Of a DNA stretch of 64,000 nucleotides, positions 8,701 to 16,969 are shown one piece after another. The stretch's first letter is position 1; each line of letters starts with the position of its first letter. The stretch comes from Azorhizobium caulinodans ORS 571. GTDB lineage: Bacteria > Pseudomonadota > Alphaproteobacteria > Rhizobiales > Xanthobacteraceae. The notes beneath the pieces are model-generated. The model made no database searches and was not told the DNA's origin. It was given only the letters and a program-made list of their open reading frames with translations. The stretch is taken from positions 2,361,501-2,425,500 of the forward strand of contig NC_009937.1 of NCBI RefSeq assembly GCF_000010525.1, given 5' to 3'. Both the position numbers and the translations under genes were made by a program.

Positions 8701-9639
8701 TCACTTGAGTTCGGTGGCGTAATCGGCCAGCGGCAGCTCCTTGGTGATGAGCTTGCTGTCCAGCATGAACTTGGCGAAGGCCGTGTAGCGCGCGGCATCC
8801 AGCGGCCGGGGATCGCGGGCGAAGAAGGGCAGGGTGACCTTCCAGGCCGTCTTGTTCAGCGAATTGTTGAGGTCCGGATAGGTCTTGGCGAAGGCGGTCC
8901 AGGTCTCGTCCGGGTGGGCGAGCAGATAGTCCGTGCCCTTCTTCAGCGCCGCCAGGAACTTGGCGATCTTCGGATCGTTCGCCTTGTCCTTGCGGGCGAG
9001 GACGATCAGTTCGTCATACATGGGCACGCCGTGGTCCTCGACATTGAAGATCAGCGGCTTGCCGCCGACTTCACGGATCTCCGTAGCCTCGAAGTTGCGG
9101 AAGCCGCCCACCACGCCGTCCACCTGGCCGGACATGAGCGCGCTGACGAGCTGGAAGTTCACGTTGATGAGCGTCACGTCGTCAATCGAGACGCCGGCGG
9201 TCTTCAGCATGGCGGTCAGGGTCGCCGTCTCGACGCCGCTCACGGAATAGCCGATCTTCTTGCCCTTGAAGTCCTTCAGGCTCTTGATGCCCTTGCCCTC
9301 CAGGGCCGCGAGGGTGTTCAGCGGCTTGTCGATGAGTGTGCCGACGCGCACCACCGGCAGGTTCTCCTCGGCGAGCAGATAGAGCTGCGGCTGGTAGGAG
9401 AGGGCGATGTCCGCCTGTCCCGCCGCCAGCAGGCGGGGCGGCATGGAGGGATCGGCGGGCGGCACGATCTCGACCTCAAGCCCGGTTTCCTTGAAGGCGC
9501 CGATGGAGTCGGCCACCAGGATCGGCGCGTGGTCGGGATTGACGAACCAGTCCAGCAGCACCGTCACCTTGTCGGCCGCAAAGGCGGGGCTGAGGCCGAA
9601 CAGGGCGAGCGCCGCGCCGAGAACCATCTTCCTGAGCAT
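8701..9639 (-). CDS. thiY: ABC transporter substrate-binding protein, NMT1/ThiY-like
   Basis: A 312-residue periplasmic binding protein with a clear signal peptide (LGAALALFGLSPAFA, cleavage after about residue 21) and the NMT1/THI5-like fold. Family features are LLDWFVNPDHAPILVA at the mature N-terminus, QADIALSYQPQ, GKKIGYSVSGVE and GVVGGFRNFEA. ThiY proteins bind the pyrimidine precursor N-formyl-4-amino-5-aminomethyl-2-methylpyrimidine for thiamine salvage. AAGGAC stands upstream of ATG 9639. It is the third gene of an ATPase-permease-binding protein unit. The assignment to thiamine-pyrimidine uptake rests on family resemblance; no TPP riboswitch or thi enzyme gene lies nearby, so another small aromatic ligand remains possible. 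Confidence 0.8.
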   Translation of the reverse strand: MLRKMVLGAALALFGLSPAFAADKVTVLLDWFVNPDHAPILVADSIGAFKETGLEVEIVPPADPSMPPRLLAAGQADIALSYQPQLYLLAEENLPVVRVGTLIDKPLNTLAALEGKGIKSLKDFKGKKIGYSVSGVETATLTAMLKTAGVSIDDVTLINVNFQLVSALMSGQVDGVVGGFRNFEATEIREVGGKPLIFNVEDHGVPMYDELIVLARKDKANDPKIAKFLAALKKGTDYLLAHPDETWTAFAKTYPDLNNSLNKTAWKVTLPFFARDPRPLDAARYTAFAKFMLDSKLITKELPLADYATELK

Positions 9640-9650
9640 TCCACGTCCTT

Positions 9651-10430
9651 TCAGTCGGGGCCGCGTCTGGCGGCGGCCGCATCGGGTACCCAGTACAGGA
9701 TGCGGCGGAGAAGCACATCGACCAATTGCCACAAGGCCACTGCCATCACCGCGAGGATGAAAAGGGCTGCGAAGCAGAGGGCCGTCTGCATGCGGGCATT
9801 GGCGTTCAGCATCACATAGCCGAGTCCCCCCGCCGCCCCCACCCATTCGCCGATGACCGCCCCGATGGGCGCGACCGCCGCTGCGACCCGCAGCCCGGAG
9901 CCGAGCGCCGGCAGCGCCGCCATCAGGCGGATGTGGCGCAATTCGGCCGCGCGGCTGGCCCGCATGGTGCGGGCAAGGTCCAGCCAGCCGGGCTCTGTTC
10001 GCCGCAGCCCGTCATGGAAGGTGGCGGCGACGGGAAAGAAGATGATGAGCACCGCCATCATGACCTTGGATGCGAGCCCGAAACCCAGCCACAGCACGAG
10101 GATGGGCGCCAGCGCAAAGACCGGGATGGCCTGGCTCACGACGATGAGCGGCGTCAGCCACCGCTGCACGACGGGCGAGGCCGCCATGGCGAGGGCGACC
10201 GATGCCCCCATGAGCACGCCGAAGAACAGGCCGAGGCCGATCTCGAGGGCCGTCGTCGCCGCGTGGCCGGCGAGATAGAAGCGCCCGTTCCAGAGCGCCT
10301 GCGCCACAAGCGGCGGCGTCGGCAGGATGTAGGGCGGCAGCGCGAAGGCGACCGCGATGAGCCACCACAGGCCGATCAGACCGACTGTCGTCAGGAGGCC
10401 GCGCCCCCATCCCGCGAACCGGCGTGTCAT
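9651..10430 (-). CDS. thiX: ABC transporter permease, ThiX-like
   Basis: A 259-residue inner-membrane permease of the SsuC/TauC/ThiX type with about six hydrophobic segments. The binding-protein-dependent transport signature is visible as RHIRLMAALPALGSGLRVAAAVAPIGAVIGEW, split here as an EAA-like loop near residues 165-195. It pairs with the ThiY-like binding protein (11 bases downstream) and the ThiZ-like ATPase (overlapping by four bases upstream) to form one importer. Translational coupling through the ATGA overlap is likely. Substrate assignment follows the binding protein. Confidence 0.88.
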   Translation of the reverse strand: MTRRFAGWGRGLLTTVGLIGLWWLIAVAFALPPYILPTPPLVAQALWNGRFYLAGHAATTALEIGLGLFFGVLMGASVALAMAASPVVQRWLTPLIVVSQAIPVFALAPILVLWLGFGLASKVMMAVLIIFFPVAATFHDGLRRTEPGWLDLARTMRASRAAELRHIRLMAALPALGSGLRVAAAVAPIGAVIGEWVGAAGGLGYVMLNANARMQTALCFAALFILAVMAVALWQLVDVLLRRILYWVPDAAAARRGPD

Positions 10431-11182
10431 GCGGCCTCCGCTATGAGGCGGCGCAGGAGGGCACCCTGGGCTTCCAGCACGGCCGCAGCGTCCGCGGGAC
10501 GGGGGACGGCGCCCGGCACGGTCATCGGAGAGCCGAGCCGGGCCGGCAGGCCCGAAAGCACACGCATCTCGTGCCCCAGCCGGCAGGCTTCCAGCGGATC
10601 GTGGGTGATGAGCAGCACCGTGCGGCCGGCGAGCAGTTCGGCGGCGAGGTCCTGGATCCGGGCGCGGGTGATAGCGTCGAGGGCGGAGAAGGGCTCGTCC
10701 ATGAGTACGAAGGGCTGGCGCTCATAGAGCGTGCGGGCGATGGCGGCCCGCTGCCGCATGCCGCCGGAAAGGGTCTGGGGCAGGGCCTTGGCAACACCCG
10801 CCAGACCTACGCGGTTCAGCAGGTGGTGGGCGAAATCCCGGTCCGCGACCTCCCCACGCAGCCGCGCGCCGAGGGTCACGTTGTCGAGCACGCAGAGCCA
10901 GGGCAGCAGGAGATCCTGCTGCGCCATATAGGCCACCCGATCGGTCACCGGCCGCCCGTCCGAGGCCGTGATCCGCCCCGCATGCGCCGGCACCAGCCCG
11001 GCGATGGCCTTCAGCAGGCTGCTCTTGCCCACCCCGCTTGGGCCGAGAAGCGCGGTGGTGCGCCCGCCCGGCAACGTCACGGAGAGGTCGGCGCAGAGGA
11101 CCTGCGCACCGTACCTTAGGGACAGTTCCTCGATGATGAGGTCCGGCGGCTCATCCGGCACGTGGGGGGAGGGCGGGGTCAT
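10427..11182 (-). CDS. thiZ: ABC transporter ATP-binding protein, ThiZ-like
   Basis: A 251-residue nitrate/sulfonate/taurine-type ABC ATPase with Walker A GPSGVGKSSLL, Q-loop YMAQQDLLLPW, signature LSGGMRQR, Walker B FVLMDEPFSALD and the switch His in LLITHDPLEA. It is the first gene of the three-gene importer and overlaps the permease gene by four bases. ATG 11182 is used; an in-frame GTG at 11194 would add four residues and cannot be excluded. Upstream, the 279-base interval to the plus-strand GNAT gene should hold both promoters. I searched it by eye for the CTGAGA core of a TPP riboswitch and did not find it. Confidence 0.87.
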   Translation of the reverse strand: MTPPSPHVPDEPPDLIIEELSLRYGAQVLCADLSVTLPGGRTTALLGPSGVGKSSLLKAIAGLVPAHAGRITASDGRPVTDRVAYMAQQDLLLPWLCVLDNVTLGARLRGEVADRDFAHHLLNRVGLAGVAKALPQTLSGGMRQRAAIARTLYERQPFVLMDEPFSALDAITRARIQDLAAELLAGRTVLLITHDPLEACRLGHEMRVLSGLPARLGSPMTVPGAVPRPADAAAVLEAQGALLRRLIAEAA

Positions 11183-11461
11183 GAGAACTCGCACGGGTTC
11201 ATCGAGGGCGCCCTTCGCACATATACGCGCCGTGACGCCGCAGACGACATGCTCTCGCTCTCATATCCCGTTGAAACATCATGGGGCGAGAGGCGCGGCG
11301 CGGTTCCCGACGGCCCGCCGGTGCTCCTAAATGTGCCGTAGGGGAATACGGCGTGCCATCTTTGCGCAAGCCTCGGCGCGCATACCGTTGAGCAATATAT
11401 AGGCACGATGAAACCGTTAGGATTGAGTCCCGGTCGGGCGCCGCCCATGAGGAACGAAGGC

Positions 11462-12004
11462 ATGCAACAGGAGGCGGTCGTTCGTCCATCCATCACTTTC
11501 AGGCTGCCGACCGACGCGGATTTTCCGGTTCTCGCGGAGATCCGCCGCGACCCGCACATGCAGGCCATGCTGATGGCCATTCCTGACCGCACCGATGACG
11601 CCGCCGTGCGGCAGTGGATCGAGCGCCGTGTCAGTGAGCCGAACGGCCTCTTCCGGGTTATCTGTGAAACGCAGGCGCAGGAAGCGCTGGGTTTCATCCA
11701 GATCAGCCAGGTCAATACCCGCGATCTTCATGGCTATGGCGCCGTTGCCTTGTCCCGCCGCTGCACCTTTCCCGGTGCGGCCCTGCTGGCCATGCGCGAG
11801 CTGATGCGGGCGGCCCGCGCCGATCTCGGCCTGCGCAAGCTCATGGCCGAGATCCGCAGCGACAATGTGGACGCCATCCGCATGAACGAGCTGTGCGGTT
11901 ACAAGGTCGTCGGCACGCTGGAAAGCCACTTTGCCGATGCCGACAACAAGAGGCACGATGTCCTGCTGCTGCAACGGGTTCTCGTCAGCCAGCGGACGAA
12001 CTGA
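11462..12004 (+). CDS. GNAT family N-acetyltransferase (RimJ/RimL-like)
   Basis: A protein of about 180 residues with the GNAT fold: an N-terminal RLPTDADFPVLAEIRRDP segment, a central beta region, and an acetyl-CoA-binding C-terminal half including LRKLMAEIRSDNVDAIRMNELCGYKVVG. It would transfer an acetyl or longer acyl group to an amine. ATG 11462 has AGGA eight bases upstream; in-frame ATGs also exist at 11447 and 11408. It heads a co-directional run (ACP, SDR, AMP-ligase, LuxE-like, LuxC-like). Within that cassette it might use an acyl-ACP or acyl-CoA made by its neighbours to acylate an amino compound, which is speculation. The 212-base region upstream of 11408 has an AT-rich stretch near 11390-11402 that could be part of its promoter. 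Confidence 0.78.
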   Translation: MQQEAVVRPSITFRLPTDADFPVLAEIRRDPHMQAMLMAIPDRTDDAAVRQWIERRVSEPNGLFRVICETQAQEALGFIQISQVNTRDLHGYGAVALSRRCTFPGAALLAMRELMRAARADLGLRKLMAEIRSDNVDAIRMNELCGYKVVGTLESHFADADNKRHDVLLLQRVLVSQRTN

Positions 12005-12043
12005 ACATTGATGCGGTGATTGCGAGGCCGCGCGGGGGGAAAG

Positions 12044-12280
12044 ATGGACGTTCAGGAAAAGGTTTTCGCCTCGTTCAAGGAAGCGTTCGATGTGGACGAC
12101 ACCATCGACCGTTCGCTCCTTGTCTATCGCGAGCTGCCCGAGTGGAACTCGATCGGCCATATGACCTTGGTTGCAGCTCTTGAGACCGAGTTCGATGCGA
12201 TGCTGGAGGCGGACGACATCCTCGCCATGAGCAGCTTCGACAAGGCGGTCGAGATCATGTCCAAATATCATTCCCATTGA
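12044..12280 (+). CDS. Acyl carrier protein
   Basis: A 78-residue acidic helical protein with the carrier-protein fold. The phosphopantetheine attachment serine is Ser36 in EWNSIGHMTLV, where NSIGHM replaces the more usual DSLxxV, followed by ALETEFDAMLEADDI. GGGGGAAAG lies just upstream of ATG 12044. It is 39 bases after the GNAT gene and 6 bases before the SDR gene, so it is surely co-transcribed with them. It is likely a dedicated carrier that holds the acyl chain activated by the AMP-ligase and reduced by the LuxE/LuxC-like pair, separate from the housekeeping AcpP. The holo form would need a phosphopantetheinyl transferase encoded elsewhere. Confidence 0.87.
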   Translation: MDVQEKVFASFKEAFDVDDTIDRSLLVYRELPEWNSIGHMTLVAALETEFDAMLEADDILAMSSFDKAVEIMSKYHSH

Positions 12281-12286
12281 TCTGCC

Positions 12287-13027
12287 ATGTGCATTGAGCT
12301 GACAGGGCGCGTCGCCCTCGTGACCGGCGCCTCCCGTGGCATCGGACTTGCCGTCGCGCGCCGTCTGGCCGATGCGGGCGCCACCGTCGTGATCAATGCG
12401 CGCCAGTTGGATGAGGGGCTGCTTGAGGGGTGGCCGCAGGATGTGCGGGAGCGCATCGTCCTGGAGGCGGGAGACGTGAGCGACCCGGAGGTCGCCCGGC
12501 GGATCGTCCGTGGCCTGTTCTCGCGCTTCAAGCGGCTCGACATTCTGGTCAACAACGCCGGCATCATGCGCGCCGCCATGATCGGCATGATCCCGGACGC
12601 GGACGTGCGTGCCACGCTCGACGTCAATGTCGGCAGCGCCATCCACATGACGCAGGCCGCTGCACGGCTGATGGCGCGCAGCGGCGGTGCCATCGTGAAC
12701 GTGGCCTCCATCGTCGGGCTTGAGGGCGCCTCCGGCCAGCTGGCCTATGCGGCGTCCAAGGCCGGCGTTGTGGGCGCCACACGCGCCGCCGCCAAGGAAC
12801 TGGCCCCGAAGGGCGTGCGGGTCAATGCAGTGGCACCGGGCTATATCGAAACGGACATGACCGCCAACCTCGGCGCGGAGGTGAAGGCGCAGACCCTGAA
12901 GACCATCGGTCTCGGCCGCACCGGCACGCCGGAGGATGTGGCCGATGTGGTGCTGTTCCTGTGCTCGGACCTCTCCCGCTACGTGACGGGACAGGTGCTG
13001 CGCGTGGACGGCGGCATGGTCATCTGA
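12287..13027 (+). CDS. SDR family 3-oxoacyl-ACP reductase-like (FabG-like)
   Basis: A 246-residue classical SDR with the cofactor motif TGASRGIG near residue 14, NNAG near 89, the catalytic Ser in VASIVGLEG and YAASK near 151, and C-terminal VTGQVLRVDGGMVI. These match FabG ketoreductases in length and motif order. Beside an acyl carrier protein it could reduce 3-oxoacyl-ACP or, alternatively, the aldehyde made by the LuxC-like enzyme. It starts 6 bases after the ACP stop and is followed after 15 bases by the AMP-ligase. Substrate is inferred from context. Confidence 0.88.
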   Translation: MCIELTGRVALVTGASRGIGLAVARRLADAGATVVINARQLDEGLLEGWPQDVRERIVLEAGDVSDPEVARRIVRGLFSRFKRLDILVNNAGIMRAAMIGMIPDADVRATLDVNVGSAIHMTQAAARLMARSGGAIVNVASIVGLEGASGQLAYAASKAGVVGATRAAAKELAPKGVRVNAVAPGYIETDMTANLGAEVKAQTLKTIGLGRTGTPEDVADVVLFLCSDLSRYVTGQVLRVDGGMVI

Positions 13028-13042
13028 TCGCGGGGCGCAGTC

Positions 13043-14491
13043 ATGACGGATCCCACATGCGCCGGACTGTTTCCCGAGCCGGACGGCACGTCGGATCGCC
13101 CGCTGGTGTGGGACGACCGCAGTGGCGTGTGGCGGACTGCCGATGACATCCGCGGCCTCAGCCTGCGCCTTGCCCAGCGGATTGAACGGCCGGGCAAGCA
13201 ACTCGTCTTTCTCCTCGCCACCAACGCGCCGGAGACGCTGGTCGGCCTGCTGGCAGCGGCAGCGGCCGGGCATGCGGTCGCCCTGATCGACCCCACCCTG
13301 TCGCCCGACAGGCTGGACGATCTGGTGCGGGACTATCGGCCGGAACTGGTGATCGGCACCGGAGCGGGTGCGCTCTGTCAGCCGGGAAATTGGAATGTCG
13401 CGCCGTCCGATGGGGTCTTCCCGGAGATCGCCGCGCGGATCGGGGCTACAGGCCCATCGGACATCCATCCGGACCTCGGGCTTCTGCTGCTAACCTCCGG
13501 CACCACGGGAAGCTCCAAATTCGTGCGCCTGTCCTGGGCTGCGGTGACGGCCAATGCCCGGCAGATTGCCGCGAGTCTTGCGATTACCCGCGAGAGCGTC
13601 GCGATTGCCCATCTGCCGTTCCATTACTCCTACGGCCTCTCCGTCATCACGTCCCATCTCGCTATGGGCGCGCGCATCGCCTTCATCGACGATGCGCTCA
13701 CCTCGCCGTCCTTCTGGGACAAGGTGGCGGACTGCGGCGGCAGCCATTTTCCGGGTGTGCCGTTCCATTACCGCGTCCTGACCCGGCTCGGCCTTGATCG
13801 CGCGCCGTCCAGCGTCACCTGCTTCACGCAGGCCGGCGGCCATCTCGAAACGCTGACCCAGACGACGATGATCGCTGTCTGCGAGAAGCGCGGGGCCCGT
13901 TTCTACGTGATGTACGGCCAGACGGAGGCGTCCCCGCGGATGTCCTGCGTGCCCAGTGACCGGCTGCTGGAGAAGCTCGGCTCCGTCGGGCTGGCAATGC
14001 CGGAGGGGCGTCTCAGCATCATCGATGGCGAGGGACGCCCACTGCCAGCGGGCGAGACCGGCGGCGTGGTCTATGAGGGTCCCAATGTGATGATGGGCTA
14101 TGCCACCTGCCGCACGGATCTCTCCCTTGGCGATACCACGGGCGGACGCATCGAGACGGGTGACCTCGGTCGTCTGGACGCTGAGGGCTTCCTGTTCCTG
14201 TCCGGACGGGCGGCGCGCTTCGCCAAGATCGCCGGATTGCGCCTCAGTCTCGACGACATGGAGCGGCAACTGGCCGGGCTCGGCACTGTCGCCTGCCTTG
14301 ATCTCGGGGAGCGGATCGCCGTGGTGTTCGAGGGCGATGTTCCGGAGGGCGCCAAGGAGCAGGCAAGAACCCTCGCGCTGGCCTGCAAGATTCCCGCAGC
14401 GACCTTCCAACTCAGGGCCTTGCCCGAGATCCCGCGCAAGACGAGCGGGAAGATGGATTATGCCCGTGCGAAGGAGGCGCTGAATGTTTGA
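13043..14491 (+). CDS. AMP-dependent acyl synthetase/ligase
   Basis: A 482-residue member of the ANL (acyl-CoA synthetase/adenylation) superfamily, a little shorter than typical acyl-CoA ligases. Motifs in order: the phosphate-binding loop LLTSGTTGSSKF (about residue 151), MYGQTEASPRMS (about 291), ETGDLGRLDAEGFLFLSGR (about 373) and the C-terminal catalytic Lys in PRKTSGKMDY. It would activate a carboxylic acid as acyl-AMP and pass it to CoA or, given the neighbouring carrier, to ACP. It overlaps the LuxE-like gene by eight bases, which suggests translational coupling. Chain length and acceptor are unknown. Confidence 0.9.
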   Translation: MTDPTCAGLFPEPDGTSDRPLVWDDRSGVWRTADDIRGLSLRLAQRIERPGKQLVFLLATNAPETLVGLLAAAAAGHAVALIDPTLSPDRLDDLVRDYRPELVIGTGAGALCQPGNWNVAPSDGVFPEIAARIGATGPSDIHPDLGLLLLTSGTTGSSKFVRLSWAAVTANARQIAASLAITRESVAIAHLPFHYSYGLSVITSHLAMGARIAFIDDALTSPSFWDKVADCGGSHFPGVPFHYRVLTRLGLDRAPSSVTCFTQAGGHLETLTQTTMIAVCEKRGARFYVMYGQTEASPRMSCVPSDRLLEKLGSVGLAMPEGRLSIIDGEGRPLPAGETGGVVYEGPNVMMGYATCRTDLSLGDTTGGRIETGDLGRLDAEGFLFLSGRAARFAKIAGLRLSLDDMERQLAGLGTVACLDLGERIAVVFEGDVPEGAKEQARTLALACKIPAATFQLRALPEIPRKTSGKMDYARAKEALNV

Positions 14492-15548
14492 GCCGCTCCT
14501 TCAGGCGTCGCCCTATTCGCTGCGGCAGGCGGAGAAGGAGGCGCGGCTGCTGCCAGGCCTAAACGAGCTGACGCGCTTCCACTATGAACACTGCGCCCCC
14601 TATGCCCACATCATCGATGCGGCCTGGGGCGGGCTCAAGGAGGCGCGGAGCATTGCCGACGTTCCCTTCCTGCCCGTGCAGATCTTCAAGCAGCTTGAAC
14701 TGTCCTCCACAGCGGCTCCCACGATGACGCTGCAATCGAGCGGCACGAGCGGGCAGACGCCGAGCCGCATCGTGGTGGATGCGGAAACGGCGGACCGGCA
14801 GTCGCGCGCGCTGGTGGCCACCTTCCGGCCCATTCTGGGGGACAGCCGGCTGCCCTTCCTCGCCATCGACACCAAGGACGTCATCAAGCCGAACAATCTG
14901 ACGGCGCGGGGCGCTGGCGTGCTCGGCATGATGAAGTTCGGCGCCAAGGCGACCTTCGCGCTCGCGCCCGATCTCGAAGTGGACGACGCCGTCATCCGCC
15001 GCTTCGTGGAGGCCAATCGGGGGCGTCCGTTCCTGATCTTCGGCTTCACTTTCCTCGTATGGACGAAGCTGTTCGACCATTATGCCGATGGTGAACTGGA
15101 TCTCTCCGATGCCATCCTCGTCCATTCCGGCGGCTGGAAGAAGCTCGAGGAAAAGAGGGTCTCCAACGCCGTCTTCCGTGCGTCTCTGAAGCGGCGCTTC
15201 AACGTCGAAAAGATCTATAATTTCTATGGTTTCGTGGAGCAGATCGGCTCCATGTTCGTGGAAGGCCCCGGTGGGCTGCTCTACCCGCCCAACTTCACCG
15301 ATGCGATCGTCCGCCGTCCCGGCAGTTGGGATGTGGCGCCGGAGGGGGAGGAGGGCGTTCTCCAGGTGGTGTCGCTTCTGCCCAAATCCTATCCCGGCCA
15401 CAGCGTGTTGACTGAGGATCGGGGAATGGTTGTCGCCACCGATGCTGGGCAGGATGGCCACTACGGCAAAGCGATCGTCGTGGCCGGCCGTGTTGCCAAG
15501 GCCGAGCTGCGCGGATGCAGCGACATCATCGCGGCCGAGGCGCGCTAG
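14484..15548 (+). CDS. LuxE-like acyl-protein synthetase
   Basis: A 354-residue protein of the LuxE acyl-protein synthetase family, the synthetase subunit of bacterial fatty acid reductase. An adenylate-forming loop QSSGTSGQTPSRI is visible near residue 84, YNFYGFVEQIGSMF lies near 244, and the C-terminus has RGCSD with Cys345 at the position of the cysteine that accepts the acyl group in Vibrio LuxE. Its length fits LuxE (about 370). It is coupled upstream to the AMP-ligase and is followed after 3 bases by the LuxC-like reductase, the same pairing as in lux operons. No luxA, luxB or luxD is present in the window, so the aldehyde product is probably used for something other than light. Confidence 0.9.
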   Translation: MFEPLLQASPYSLRQAEKEARLLPGLNELTRFHYEHCAPYAHIIDAAWGGLKEARSIADVPFLPVQIFKQLELSSTAAPTMTLQSSGTSGQTPSRIVVDAETADRQSRALVATFRPILGDSRLPFLAIDTKDVIKPNNLTARGAGVLGMMKFGAKATFALAPDLEVDDAVIRRFVEANRGRPFLIFGFTFLVWTKLFDHYADGELDLSDAILVHSGGWKKLEEKRVSNAVFRASLKRRFNVEKIYNFYGFVEQIGSMFVEGPGGLLYPPNFTDAIVRRPGSWDVAPEGEEGVLQVVSLLPKSYPGHSVLTEDRGMVVATDAGQDGHYGKAIVVAGRVAKAELRGCSDIIAAEAR

Positions 15549-15551
15549 GCC

Positions 15552-16787
15552 ATGGACAGGGCACAGAAGATCATTACCCAGTTCGGCCCCAATGGGCGCC
15601 GGTCCATGCTGGATGCGCAGGAACTCTGTGCGCGCCTCGACGCTGCGCGCCAGACGCTGCCGCATCCCTTCGAGGCGGAGCGCGTCCGGATCGTGGCTTC
15701 CGTCGCCGACGCGATCAGCCGGCACAAGGGCGAGCTGTCACCTGCCATCCGGTATCTCGGCTTCTGGACACGGGCGGCGGCGCTGAAGCTGCTGGAGCGC
15801 AGCTTCGCGGCCACCATCCCGCCCCACACGCTGCGCCGGCCGCGGGGAATGACTTTCCACCTGCCGCCGCGCAACGTCGAGACCATCTTCCTCTATTCGT
15901 GGATCCTGTCCTTCCTCGCCGGAAACGCCAACATCGTGCGCCTGCCGCAGGAGGTGAGCGGCACGGTCGGATGGGTTCTGGACCTGTTCCTTGCGGCGCT
16001 CGATGCGTCCAGCGAGCGGTCGCAGCTCTTCGTGCATTATCCGCTCGATACGGACCTCAGCGGGCTCATCTCCGCCCATAGCGATGCCAGGATGGTCTGG
16101 GGCGGTGATGCCAAGGTGGGGGCCTTCGAGCGCCTGCCGCTTAGGAATGGCGGCAAGTCGCTGTGGTTCGGCGACCGCTCTTCGCTCTGTCTTCTGGACG
16201 GCGCGGCCGTGGGTGCGCTCGGTCCGGCGGAGCGCGAGGCGCTGGCGCAGAAATTCTTCAACGACGTTTTCGTTTTCGACCAGATGGCCTGCTCCTCCCC
16301 GCAGGCGCTTTATGTGGTCGGCACGCCGACGGCGCATCTGGAAGGCGTCCGAAACCTGCTGGCGGCCATCGGCCACGTCGCGACGGCCAAGGGCGCCATC
16401 GGCGCGGCCGGGCACCAGATCGCCAAGATGACGGCGGCCTTCTCGGCTGCGGCGTCCGGGGATGTGATCGACTTGTCCTGGCGGGGGACGGAACTCACCA
16501 CCGTCGTCTCCGGCGTGGCCGAGCGTGTGGACCGGCGGATCGGCGGCGGCTTCCTCTCCGTGGTGTTCCTCCCCGATCTCGCTGCCCTCAACGGCGTGCT
16601 GCGGGAGCGGGACCAGACCATCACGCATTTCGGTTTCTCGGAAGACGCCATCCGCCTGGCGGCCGCGCGCAATCTCGGCCCTGGTGTGTCGCGCTGGACG
16701 CCCGTGGGCTCAGCGCTTGATTTCGACAGCGTGTGGGACGGGTACGACATCCTGTCCGAACTGACCCGCGCCTGCCGCGTCGGTTGA
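15552..16787 (+). CDS. LuxC-like acyl-CoA/acyl-protein reductase
   Basis: A 411-residue aldehyde-dehydrogenase-superfamily enzyme of the LuxC family, which reduces acyl groups delivered by LuxE to fatty aldehydes with NADPH. The catalytic cysteine is Cys247 in FDQMACSSPQ, the LuxC signature. An N-terminal helical region (RTLPHPF, ISRHKGELS) precedes the cofactor domain. It follows luxE by three bases and is the last gene of the cassette. The next 180 bases, up to the alanine racemase gene, show no clear terminator. With the ligase, ACP, SDR and GNAT it could form a pathway from a free acid to an aldehyde or an alcohol/amine derivative. The end product cannot be read from sequence. Confidence 0.91.
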   Translation: MDRAQKIITQFGPNGRRSMLDAQELCARLDAARQTLPHPFEAERVRIVASVADAISRHKGELSPAIRYLGFWTRAAALKLLERSFAATIPPHTLRRPRGMTFHLPPRNVETIFLYSWILSFLAGNANIVRLPQEVSGTVGWVLDLFLAALDASSERSQLFVHYPLDTDLSGLISAHSDARMVWGGDAKVGAFERLPLRNGGKSLWFGDRSSLCLLDGAAVGALGPAEREALAQKFFNDVFVFDQMACSSPQALYVVGTPTAHLEGVRNLLAAIGHVATAKGAIGAAGHQIAKMTAAFSAAASGDVIDLSWRGTELTTVVSGVAERVDRRIGGGFLSVVFLPDLAALNGVLRERDQTITHFGFSEDAIRLAAARNLGPGVSRWTPVGSALDFDSVWDGYDILSELTRACRVG

Positions 16788-16969
16788 GGTCGCGAGGAAC
16801 GAGTCCCCGCGCAGGACGGACGGTCTCTCAAACGGCTTCGCGTTTCGTGCGTGGCCTCGAACGGAGTTGTGATATCAGCATTAAAATCCGCTGTTTCGTG
16901 CAGTAAATGCGCGGAAATGCGGACGATCCTGCCGTAAACTTTGCACTGCAAAACGGCGCGGATGATGCC

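Noticed and set aside
11183-11461. TPP riboswitch before the ThiXYZ-like genes
   Set aside because: The diagnostic CTGAGA core and partner helix could not be found on the minus strand.
11462-16787. Bioluminescence (lux) operon
   Set aside because: LuxC- and LuxE-like genes are present, but no luciferase subunits, LuxD or flavin reductase are found in the window.
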